DNA of 64,000 bases from Bacteroides congonensis (GTDB taxonomy: Bacteria > Bacteroidota > Bacteroidia > Bacteroidales > Bacteroidaceae). The translations under genes were made by a program, and so were the position numbers. The DNA lies in the NCBI RefSeq assembly GCF_900130125.1, contig NZ_FQXY01000010.1, forward strand, positions 1,302,001 to 1,366,000, given 5' to 3'. This document shows, in pieces, positions 26,722-34,747 of this stretch. Positions within the stretch are counted from its first letter, which is position 1. Each line of letters begins with the position of its first letter. The notes beneath the pieces are model-generated. The model worked only from the letters and a program-made list of their open reading frames with translations. It was not told the origin of the DNA and did not search any database.

Positions 26722-28788
26722 ATGAGCAAAAAAAATATTATCACGATATTTCTATCGGCAATATGTACCTTGCCGCTTTGGGGCGGACAACAGTATTACG
26801 CTTTTCTGAAAGGTGACACGCTACGTATGGGTAATAACTATATGGAACGCGCCATGCTGTGGAATAACGGTGCGCCTGTCACCATCAGCCTTACTGACAA
26901 GCAACACGGAAAAACCATTCCGGCACAGGGCAAACAACCCGATTTCTCGATTGTGAAAGGTATCCCTACGGATGCTACGCTGACCGTGAACGAGATACCG
27001 ACGAACGGCATCCATGCCAGTTATCTGCAGGCTACCGTGGCTTGCACTATCGGTTCGCTGAATATAGAGCGTCGCTATCGTATTTATGCAGACTGTCCCG
27101 CCATTGCTTGCGATACCTATCTGAAAGGGCAAGTGGAACTTTATCAGAATAAGGAGGACAACCGCTCTAACGCCGACCGCAAAAATATAGAGCACACGGC
27201 CGATATGGCTACGGGGGTGAAAACTCCCACGCTCGACAGGCTGCAACTATCCGGCAATCATTGGAGTGCCCGCACAATAGAGTTTTTCGACTACACCGAT
27301 TGGAACGACAATCTGGTGACCGGGCGTACCTGGCTTCCTTACCGTCGCAATACGTATCGTGGTAATTTGCTTTTTGCTCATGACGTGGCTACGCGTCAAG
27401 GCTTCTTTTTCTTGAAAGAGGCTCCCAGCAGCAGTACCCAATTACATTATCCGGGCTCTGACTTCGTGGCGGACTTTAGCGATTTTATGGTAGTGGGGCT
27501 GGGCATTGCGTCTAATGATGTAAAGCCGGATAGCTGGACCCGAGTTTATGGATGCGTCACCGGCATCTATACCGGCGGTGAGCAAGAAGCGCTTACTGCC
27601 CTGCGTCTTTATCAGAAACAACTGCGCCACCACACCGCCGCACAGGATGAGATGATTATGCTCAATACTTGGGGCGACCGTAGCCAGGATGCCAAAATAG
27701 ATGAGGCTTTCTGTCTGGCAGAACTAGACCGTGCCGCACGCATGGGCATCACCCTCTTTCAACTGGATGATGGCTGGCAGAGCGGAAAAAGCCCTAACTC
27801 GAAGACTGCCGGAGGTAGTTTTAAGGATATCTGGAAAAGTGGCGATTATTGGACGCCCAACCCCACAAAGTTCCCTCATGGACTGAAACCTATTGTAGAG
27901 AAAGGAAAGAAATTGGGTATTCGCATCGGATTGTGGTTCAATCCCAGCATACAGAATGATTTTGCCGATTGGCAAAAAGATGCGCAAGCCATTATCGGAC
28001 TTTATAAGAAGTACGGCATCTGCTGTTTCAAGATAGACGGCTTGCAGATACCGACCAAGACAGCCGAACAGAACTTGCGCCGACTGTTTGATACCGTGTT
28101 GGAGCAAACCAACCATGAAGTAATTTTCAACCTCGATGCCACTGCCGGTCGTCGCGGCGGGTATCACTATATGAACGAGTACGGCAACATCTTCCTGGAA
28201 AACCGCTATACTGATTGGGGCAACTATTACCCTTATCGCACCTTGCGCAATCTCTGGATGTTGTCCCGCTATGTACCGGCGGAGAAGATGCAGATAGAGT
28301 TCCTTAATAAATGGCGCAATGCCGACAAGTATGACGCTGCCGACCCTTTTGCCCCCGCCCGTTACAGTTTCGATTACCTCTTTGCCATTACCTTGGCGGC
28401 ACAGCCGTTGGCTTGGATGGAAGCTTCGAACCTGCCCGAAGAGGCTTATATTACGGCATCTCTACTCAAGAAATACCAACCCTTGCAACTCCGGTTTCAT
28501 CAAGGCATCATACTGCCCGTTGGTGAAGAACCTTCGGGACGCTCGTGGACCGGATTCCAATCGACCGTCTCCGGCACGCAAGGCTATCTTGTTGTTTACC
28601 GCGAAGATAATGAGCAAGCCAGGGGGACTATTGACACTTGGCTTCCTGAGGGTAAGAAAGTTACTTTTACCCCTGTAATGGGAAGTGGCAGGAAGTTTGC
28701 CGCAAAAGTCGGCGCACAGGGTAAAGTCAGTTTCGAACTGAATGATAAGAACTCTTTCGCGCTTTATCAATACGAAGTGAAACCATGA
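26722..28788 (+). CDS. GH36-like alpha-galactosidase-type glycoside hydrolase
   Basis: A 688-residue secreted enzyme. The start at ATG 26722 follows the previous stop by 7 bases and gives a signal peptide (IITIFLSAICTLPLWGGQ); an in-frame extension back into the preceding gene is not needed. A beta-sandwich N-terminal half is followed by a clan-D-type barrel with ITLFQLDDGWQ, KLGIRIGLWFNP and CCFKIDG, whose Asp439 matches the nucleophile position of GH27/GH36. A C-terminal beta domain follows. Most family members act on alpha-galactosides, but the motif is KIDG rather than the usual KWD, so other alpha-linked sugars are possible. Confidence 0.75.
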   Translation: MSKKNIITIFLSAICTLPLWGGQQYYAFLKGDTLRMGNNYMERAMLWNNGAPVTISLTDKQHGKTIPAQGKQPDFSIVKGIPTDATLTVNEIPTNGIHASYLQATVACTIGSLNIERRYRIYADCPAIACDTYLKGQVELYQNKEDNRSNADRKNIEHTADMATGVKTPTLDRLQLSGNHWSARTIEFFDYTDWNDNLVTGRTWLPYRRNTYRGNLLFAHDVATRQGFFFLKEAPSSSTQLHYPGSDFVADFSDFMVVGLGIASNDVKPDSWTRVYGCVTGIYTGGEQEALTALRLYQKQLRHHTAAQDEMIMLNTWGDRSQDAKIDEAFCLAELDRAARMGITLFQLDDGWQSGKSPNSKTAGGSFKDIWKSGDYWTPNPTKFPHGLKPIVEKGKKLGIRIGLWFNPSIQNDFADWQKDAQAIIGLYKKYGICCFKIDGLQIPTKTAEQNLRRLFDTVLEQTNHEVIFNLDATAGRRGGYHYMNEYGNIFLENRYTDWGNYYPYRTLRNLWMLSRYVPAEKMQIEFLNKWRNADKYDAADPFAPARYSFDYLFAITLAAQPLAWMEASNLPEEAYITASLLKKYQPLQLRFHQGIILPVGEEPSGRSWTGFQSTVSGTQGYLVVYREDNEQARGTIDTWLPEGKKVTFTPVMGSGRKFAAKVGAQGKVSFELNDKNSFALYQYEVKP

Positions 28789-28813
28789 AAAGACTATTAA
28801 CAATAACGGAATT

Positions 28814-30109
28814 ATGATAAAAAGTTTGCGTTTTGTGTTTCTTGCTTTGTTTGTTGCCTTGCAATTTGTTGCATACGGGCAACCGGCAGAAAGACTGATT
28901 CAAGTGCAAGTCACTCCCGACCACACCAATTGGCTGTATAAACCGGGAGAAAAAGTGAAATTCAAAGTGGCGGTATTGAAATGTAATATCCCACAAGATA
29001 ATCTGGAAGTGCGCTATGAGATTTCGGAAGACATGATGAAACCTCATCAGACAGGCAAGCAATCCTTGAAAAACGAAAAGCTCGAAATCAATGCAGGCAC
29101 GATGAAAAAAGAAGGTTTCTTGCGTTGCCGTGCTTTCGTCAATTATCAAGGGCGTGAATATGAAGGCGTAGCTACCGTCGGCTTTGACCCGGAGAAGCTG
29201 CAACCGATTACTCCGTTGCCCGCTGACTTTCTTGAATTTTGGAAGACCACCAAAGAATCCGCTGAAAAGTGGGCACTGGAACCCATAATGACTTTATTGC
29301 CTGAAAAGTGTACGGACAAAGTGAATGTATATCATGTCTCGTTCGCGAACAATGACTATGCATCCCGTATGTACGGCATCCTTTGTGTCCCGAAGGCTCC
29401 CGGGAAATATCCGGCCATTCTGAAAGTGCCGGGTGCAGGTATCCGTGCCTATAACGGAGAAGCCGAGCGTGCCGGAAAAGGTTTTATCATTCTGGAAATC
29501 GGTATCCACGGCATTCCGGTCAACCTGACGGGAGATGTCTATCACCGCCTTTATAACGGAGCTTTGAAGAATTACCACTCATTCAATATGGACAATCGGG
29601 ACAAGTACTATTACAAGCGGGTCTATACCGGCTGTGTGAGAGCCATTGATTTCATTTACACACTTCCCGAGTTCAATGGCAATCTGGCGACCTTTGGAGG
29701 AAGCCAGGGCGGTGCGCTTTCCATTGTAATTGCCGGACTGGATGCTCGTGTCAAAGGATTGGTTGCTTTCTATCCCGCCTTGTGTGATATGGCGGGTTAT
29801 GCCCACGGTCGTGCAGGCGGTTGGCCGCATATGTTGAAGGATGAGAAGAACCGGACACCGGAAAAGATGAAAAACATTCAGTATTTTGATGTAGTCAACT
29901 TTGCCCGTCAGGTTAAAGTGCCGGGATTTTATACTTTTGGCTATAATGATATGGTTTGTCCGCCTACCACCACTTACTCCGCTTACAACGTCATTAATGC
30001 TCCGAAAGAACTGTTTGTAGCTGAGACGACCGCCCATTATGCCTATGCCGAACAGTGGAGTGCAGCTTGGAACTGGGTAATGAATTTCCTGAAAAATGAA
30101 TCGAAATAG
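28814..30109 (+). CDS. CE7-type acetyl esterase (AXE1 family)
   Basis: A 431-residue secreted esterase with a signal peptide ending in VAYGQ. An N-terminal beta domain of about 115 residues (LIQVQVTPDHTNWLYKPGEK) precedes an alpha/beta hydrolase. The catalytic serine sits in GGSQGG (Ser297), the Asp in FGYNDMVCPP and the His in ETTAHYAY, matching the acetyl xylan esterase/cephalosporin deacetylase family. It probably removes acetyl groups from the imported glycan. The stop codon overlaps the left arm of a 20-bp perfect inverted repeat. Confidence 0.85.
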   Translation: MIKSLRFVFLALFVALQFVAYGQPAERLIQVQVTPDHTNWLYKPGEKVKFKVAVLKCNIPQDNLEVRYEISEDMMKPHQTGKQSLKNEKLEINAGTMKKEGFLRCRAFVNYQGREYEGVATVGFDPEKLQPITPLPADFLEFWKTTKESAEKWALEPIMTLLPEKCTDKVNVYHVSFANNDYASRMYGILCVPKAPGKYPAILKVPGAGIRAYNGEAERAGKGFIILEIGIHGIPVNLTGDVYHRLYNGALKNYHSFNMDNRDKYYYKRVYTGCVRAIDFIYTLPEFNGNLATFGGSQGGALSIVIAGLDARVKGLVAFYPALCDMAGYAHGRAGGWPHMLKDEKNRTPEKMKNIQYFDVVNFARQVKVPGFYTFGYNDMVCPPTTTYSAYNVINAPKELFVAETTAHYAYAEQWSAAWNWVMNFLKNESK

Positions 30110-30186
30110 GCACGGATTACACGGATTAACACTGTTGTTTTACATATTCTATTCTAAAAGCCGTGAAATCCGTGTAATCCGTGCCT
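30108..30186. repeat. 20-bp perfect inverted repeat (REP-like) between the CE7 and GH2 genes
   Basis: The arms at 30108-30127 and 30167-30186 are exact reverse complements separated by 39 bases. Each arm contains a direct doubling of the 9-mer CACGGATTA (CACGGATTACACGGATT). The left arm begins within the CE7 stop codon. No T run follows, so it is not a typical terminator. It resembles REP-type intergenic repeats and may stabilise or process the operon mRNA. Confidence 0.8.
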
Positions 30187-30224
30187 GAACTTATTATATA
30201 CACTAATTATAACAACATACTTAA

Positions 30225-32021
30225 ATGAAAACAGGTGAGAAATTAAGTCTATGTCTATTGTTGCTAATCGTTTTTACAGGAAGCGTTGCAGCACAGGAAC
30301 TGATAACGAATGTATATGGTCGCGACATCCATTCACTGAATGGTAAATGGAATGCTATCATCGACCTGTACGACCAGGGACAGCGGATGAAAATCTACGA
30401 AAATCAGCAACCGAAAGGAAATATTGATTTCTACGAATATGCATTCGAAGGCGGGTTGCGTCTTAACGTTCCGGGAGACTGGAACTCCCAGTCGCCCGAA
30501 CTGAAATATTACGAAGGTACTGTATGGTATGCCCGTCACTTTGACGCCAAACGTCTCGCAGACAAACGCCAGTTCCTTTATTTCGGTGCTGTCAGCTATC
30601 GCTGCAAAGTCTACCTGAACGGAAAAGAGATAGCAGAGCATGAAGGTGGCTTCACCCCTTTTCAGGTGGAAGTGACAGACCTGTTGAAAGACGGTGACAA
30701 CTTCCTGACGGTCGAAGTGAACAACCGCCGTACCAAAGACGCCATTCCTGCTATGGCATTCGACTGGTGGAACTACGGCGGTATCACAAGAGACGTGCTG
30801 CTGGTGAAAACTCCCCGTACATTTATAGAAGATTACTTCATCCAACTGGATAAAAACGCTCCCGACCGGCTCATCGCCCGCGTGCGTCTTTCTGATAAAA
30901 AAGCAGGTGAGAAAGTGACGGTTGCCATCCCCGAACTCAAAATCAATGCGGAGCTCACCACCGACGCAGAAGGAAAGGCGGAAACCGTATTGAACGCGAA
31001 GAAGCTGCAACGCTGGTCGCCGGAAGAACCGAAACTCTATGGCGTGACTGTATCTTCAAGTACCGACCGCGTGGAAGAGCAAATCGGCTTCCGTAACATC
31101 ACCGTGAAAGGAACAGATATTTACTTGAACGGGAAACCGACATTTATGTGCTGCATCTCTTTCCACGAAGAAATTCCCCAACGCATGGGACGTGCTTTCT
31201 CAGAAGCCGATGCAGCCATGCTGCTGAATGAAGCGAAAGCGCTTGGCGTGAACATGATTCGCCTGGCGCATTATCCACAAAATGAATATACAGTACGCCT
31301 GGCGGAAAAGATGGGCTTCCTTCTCTGGCAGGAGATTCCCATTTGGCAAGGCATTGACTTTACAGACAATGATACTCGTAAGAAAGCGCAGAGGATGCTT
31401 TCTGAAATGATTAAGCGCGACCAGAACCGCTGCGCGGTGGGTTATTGGGGCGTTGCCAATGAAACACAGCCTTCCAAAGAACGGAACGAATTCCTTACTT
31501 CCCTGCTCGAAACGGGAAAACAACTGGACACTACCCGCCTGTATGTTGCCGCTTTCGACCTCGTGCGCTTCAACAGTGAGAAGCAGCGTTTTGTAATGGA
31601 AGATTCTTTCACTTCCCAACTGGACGTCGTAGCTATCAACAAATATATGGGCTGGTATCATCCGTGGCCTGTGGAACCAAAAGACGCCATCTGGGAAGTA
31701 GTGACGGACAAACCGTTGATTATCTCGGAATTTGGCGGCGAAGCATTGTACGGTCAGTCCGGTGATGAGAACGTAGTCAGCTCTTGGAGTGAAGAATACC
31801 AGGCACGTCTGTATAGGGATAACATCCGTATGTTCGACAATATCCCGAACCTGCGTGGTGTATCGCCCTGGATTCTGTTCGACTTCCGTTCCCCGTTCCG
31901 TTTCCACCCCACCAATCAGGATGGTTGGAACCGCAAAGGGCTCATATCCGACCAGGGTATGCGTAAGAAAGCGTGGTATCTGATGAGAGATTATTACATG
32001 AAAAAGAGAAACAATAACTAA
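30225..32021 (+). CDS. GH2 beta-galactosidase/beta-glucuronidase-type enzyme
   Basis: A 598-residue secreted GH2 with a signal peptide ending in SVAAQ. The jelly-roll sugar-binding domain covers about 40-200 (LNGKWNAIIDLYDQG, VPGDWNSQSPELKYYEGTVWY), the Ig-like domain about 200-285, and the TIM barrel the rest. The acid/base Glu413 lies in YWGVANE and the nucleophile Glu502 in LIISEFGGEA. It is short for GH2 and lacks extra C-terminal domains, like many beta-glucuronidase-type members. Six bases separate it from the DUF4886 gene that follows. The exact sugar is unresolved. Confidence 0.9.
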   Translation: MKTGEKLSLCLLLLIVFTGSVAAQELITNVYGRDIHSLNGKWNAIIDLYDQGQRMKIYENQQPKGNIDFYEYAFEGGLRLNVPGDWNSQSPELKYYEGTVWYARHFDAKRLADKRQFLYFGAVSYRCKVYLNGKEIAEHEGGFTPFQVEVTDLLKDGDNFLTVEVNNRRTKDAIPAMAFDWWNYGGITRDVLLVKTPRTFIEDYFIQLDKNAPDRLIARVRLSDKKAGEKVTVAIPELKINAELTTDAEGKAETVLNAKKLQRWSPEEPKLYGVTVSSSTDRVEEQIGFRNITVKGTDIYLNGKPTFMCCISFHEEIPQRMGRAFSEADAAMLLNEAKALGVNMIRLAHYPQNEYTVRLAEKMGFLLWQEIPIWQGIDFTDNDTRKKAQRMLSEMIKRDQNRCAVGYWGVANETQPSKERNEFLTSLLETGKQLDTTRLYVAAFDLVRFNSEKQRFVMEDSFTSQLDVVAINKYMGWYHPWPVEPKDAIWEVVTDKPLIISEFGGEALYGQSGDENVVSSWSEEYQARLYRDNIRMFDNIPNLRGVSPWILFDFRSPFRFHPTNQDGWNRKGLISDQGMRKKAWYLMRDYYMKKRNNN

Positions 32022-32027
32022 TAGTAG

Positions 32028-33851
32028 ATGACTATGAAAACCATAAAATGGAACAATAACTTCCTGTTGGCAGGATTATTATTTATAGTGTCACTATTCT
32101 CTGTCGGAGGAGTATTGGTATCCTGCTCCGAATCGGAGAAGATAGTGACGCAGATTGAAGAGAAAATCGTCTATGTGGACGGCAAATGGATGGTGGTAGC
32201 TTCCAAAGAAGTTACCGTCACCACAGGCGAAACGGTTACATTGAATGTATCGGTAGGCGGTGACGAGAATCTGAAGCCTGAATATACCTGTACTTCCGAA
32301 AATCAAAACATAGCTACCGTAGCGGTAGACGCGGATGGTAAGCATGTCACAATCACAGGTGTGTCTGCCGGAAACACGTCCATCACTATCGAATGCCCTA
32401 CGGATACCAAACCGCTTGTTGCCACGATTCCCGTTACGGTGGAGCAAGGGGCAATCCGGATTCTTGCCATCGGCAACAGCTTCTCCCAAGATGCGGTGGA
32501 ACAATACCTGTATGAATTGGGTGCAGCCGTAGGACATGATTTTATTATTGGCAATATGTATATCGGCGGATGCGATTTGGACAGGCATCTGGCTAATTTC
32601 CAGTCGGATGCCGAGGCATATGAATACCGCAAAGTGGTAGATGGCGAGAAAGTGCAGAAAAACAAATATAAGTTGTCTCAGGCATTGGCCGATGAAAGCT
32701 GGGATTATATCAGCTTGCAGCAGGCGAGCGGAAAATCCGGTAAATATGATACGTACACAGCGCTTGCTGATTTGATTGCCGGTATACAAGCGCGTTGTCC
32801 GCAGGCTAAATTGATGTGGCATCAGACTTGGGCATACGCTTCCAGTTCCACTCATGAAAGCTTCCCGGATTATGACAGCAATCAGATGACTATGTATAAC
32901 GCTATTGTGTCCGCTGCCCGACAGGCGGTGACGAATCATACGGCACTGAACCTGCTGATTCCTTCAGGCACTGCTATCCAGAATGCTCGTACCTCTTTCT
33001 TGGGTGACGCTTTCAATCGCGACGGCTACCATCTGGAGGTTACTTACGGGCGATATACCGCTGCCTGCACCTGGTTTGAGATGATTACAGGACAAAACGT
33101 TGTCGGCAACTCGTATGCTCCCGAAACGATTGACCCGCAGGTGGTGAAGATTGCACAAAATGCGGCCCATTACGCTGTGCAGAAACCTGATGAAGTGACT
33201 GATATGGTTAACTTCAAGGAACCGGAAGTATCTGGCACCGACTTGAAAGCTCCCGTCTATATTGATTTCGGCCCGACTTCACTCTCTGCCACTCCGTGGA
33301 ATAATATAACCTCGCATCAGGAAAGTTCAACTTCAAGCTGGATAAAAGATGCGGAAAACAATTATACGAATATTGGCGTCAGAGTCCTTGGCGGATTTAC
33401 CGCGACTCATGCCGGAGTCGGTTCCGAACCGGCCAGCCCGGTAACGGTGGATGACGTGGAATTTCCGCTGACTGCATGGAAAGACGGTTTGTTAGTGGGA
33501 GGAGAGAAAAATAAGGGTGATGTAGGCCCGGGAAGGATAGAAATCTCTCAACTGGACGCATCCCGGAAATATAATTTCACTATTTTAGCCATCCGTTTCA
33601 ATGGAAGCAAAGACGCCCGTATCTCTTCTTATAAATTGGTAGGTAAAACGGAGAGTGAGGTTAAAGAAGTGAAGACAGGTATAAAGGATGTTGCCGCATT
33701 TAATGCCGCAAAATTCGAGGAATACATTGCTAAGTTTGAGAATATAGAACCGGATTCGGAAGGCAAGGTCATTGTCGAGGTGAAAGGGATTGATACCAGT
33801 TTGGCCGCGGAAGGACATATCAATGCACTATGCATTAGTCCGGTGAAATAA
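32028..33851 (+). CDS. DUF4886 (SGNH-like) lipoprotein with Ig-like and extra C-terminal domain
   Basis: A 607-residue lipoprotein; an alternative start lies at 32034. The signal peptide ends in LVSC, then SESEK. A BIG2-type Ig domain (VTVTTGETVTLNVSV to IPVTVEQG) precedes the DUF4886 core with ILAIGNSFSQDAVEQYL (candidate Ser nucleophile) and NRDGYHLEVTYGRY. About 200 further residues (PVYIDFGPTSLSATPWNNIT to HINALCISPVK) form a separate, probably beta-rich domain that I do not recognise. The paralogue at 7936 is collinear but stops at this border. A third DUF4886 gene follows 26 bases later. Esterase function is inferred only. Confidence 0.8.
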   Translation: MTMKTIKWNNNFLLAGLLFIVSLFSVGGVLVSCSESEKIVTQIEEKIVYVDGKWMVVASKEVTVTTGETVTLNVSVGGDENLKPEYTCTSENQNIATVAVDADGKHVTITGVSAGNTSITIECPTDTKPLVATIPVTVEQGAIRILAIGNSFSQDAVEQYLYELGAAVGHDFIIGNMYIGGCDLDRHLANFQSDAEAYEYRKVVDGEKVQKNKYKLSQALADESWDYISLQQASGKSGKYDTYTALADLIAGIQARCPQAKLMWHQTWAYASSSTHESFPDYDSNQMTMYNAIVSAARQAVTNHTALNLLIPSGTAIQNARTSFLGDAFNRDGYHLEVTYGRYTAACTWFEMITGQNVVGNSYAPETIDPQVVKIAQNAAHYAVQKPDEVTDMVNFKEPEVSGTDLKAPVYIDFGPTSLSATPWNNITSHQESSTSSWIKDAENNYTNIGVRVLGGFTATHAGVGSEPASPVTVDDVEFPLTAWKDGLLVGGEKNKGDVGPGRIEISQLDASRKYNFTILAIRFNGSKDARISSYKLVGKTESEVKEVKTGIKDVAAFNAAKFEEYIAKFENIEPDSEGKVIVEVKGIDTSLAAEGHINALCISPVK

Positions 33852-33877
33852 AGTTTGGTTTTATCATATTGATTATA

Positions 33878-34732
33878 ATGAAGCAATATAGAAATGTAGT
33901 GATTTGTATGTTCATACTGCTCCTTCTTGCCGGAGGAGCGTATGCGCAGCAAAAAACGGTCAGGATACTTGCCATCGGCAACAGCTTCTCCCAGGATGCC
34001 GTGGAGCAATATCTGCATGAACTTGCGGAAGCCGAAGGTATTTCAACCATCATCGGCAATATGTTTATCGGCGGCTGTTCTCTGGAACGTCATGTGAAGA
34101 ATGCCCGTAACAATGCTCCTGCCTATGCCTACCGGAAAATCGGTACGGATGGAAAGAAACGGGAAAAGGGCAAGATGTCTTTGGAAGCGGTGCTGGCAGA
34201 TGAAGACTGGGATTACGTCAGCCTGCAACAGGCAAGTCCTTTTTCGGGAATGTACGAGACGTATGAAGCCTCTCTGCCGGAACTTATAGAATATGTAAAA
34301 GCACGCCTTCCAAAGAAAACAAAGCTGATGCTGCACCAAACCTGGGCATATGCGTCTACTTCCAAGCATAGTGGTTTTAAAAACTATAACAGCAATCAAC
34401 TGACCATGTATCAGGCCATTGCCGATGCTGTGAAGAAAGCGGCTAAGGTGAACAGGATAAAGATTGTCATCCCTTCGGGCACTGCCATACAGAACGCCCG
34501 AACCTCTTTCATCGGCGACCATCTGAACCGGGACGGCTATCATCTGGATGTGAAGGTAGGCCGATATACCGCTGCCTGCACTTGGTTCGAACGCATCTTC
34601 AAACATAATGTAGTCGGGAATCCTTATGCTCCGGAAGGGCTGGATGAGGCACGGAAAGCTGTTGCCCAGCAAGCTGCCCATGCGGCAGTAAAGCATCCGT
34701 ATAAGGTAACCGACCTGTCTATTGCTAACTAA
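33878..34732 (+). CDS. DUF4886 (SGNH-like) secreted protein, single-domain form
   Basis: A 284-residue protein; the ATG at 33878 is preferred over an upstream TTG. A Sec signal peptide (FILLLLAGGAYAQQ) leads straight into the DUF4886 core (VRILAIGNSFSQDAVEQYLHELAEAEG, DWDYVSLQQASPFSG, HQTWAYASTSKH, NRDGYHLDVKVGRYTAACTW). There is no Ig domain, C-terminal domain or lipobox, so this is the minimal periplasmic version of the neighbour at 32028. The two probably arose by tandem duplication and now act in different compartments. Confidence 0.8.
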   Translation: MKQYRNVVICMFILLLLAGGAYAQQKTVRILAIGNSFSQDAVEQYLHELAEAEGISTIIGNMFIGGCSLERHVKNARNNAPAYAYRKIGTDGKKREKGKMSLEAVLADEDWDYVSLQQASPFSGMYETYEASLPELIEYVKARLPKKTKLMLHQTWAYASTSKHSGFKNYNSNQLTMYQAIADAVKKAAKVNRIKIVIPSGTAIQNARTSFIGDHLNRDGYHLDVKVGRYTAACTWFERIFKHNVVGNPYAPEGLDEARKAVAQQAAHAAVKHPYKVTDLSIAN

Positions 34733-34747
34733 CCGACGAAAATACAA

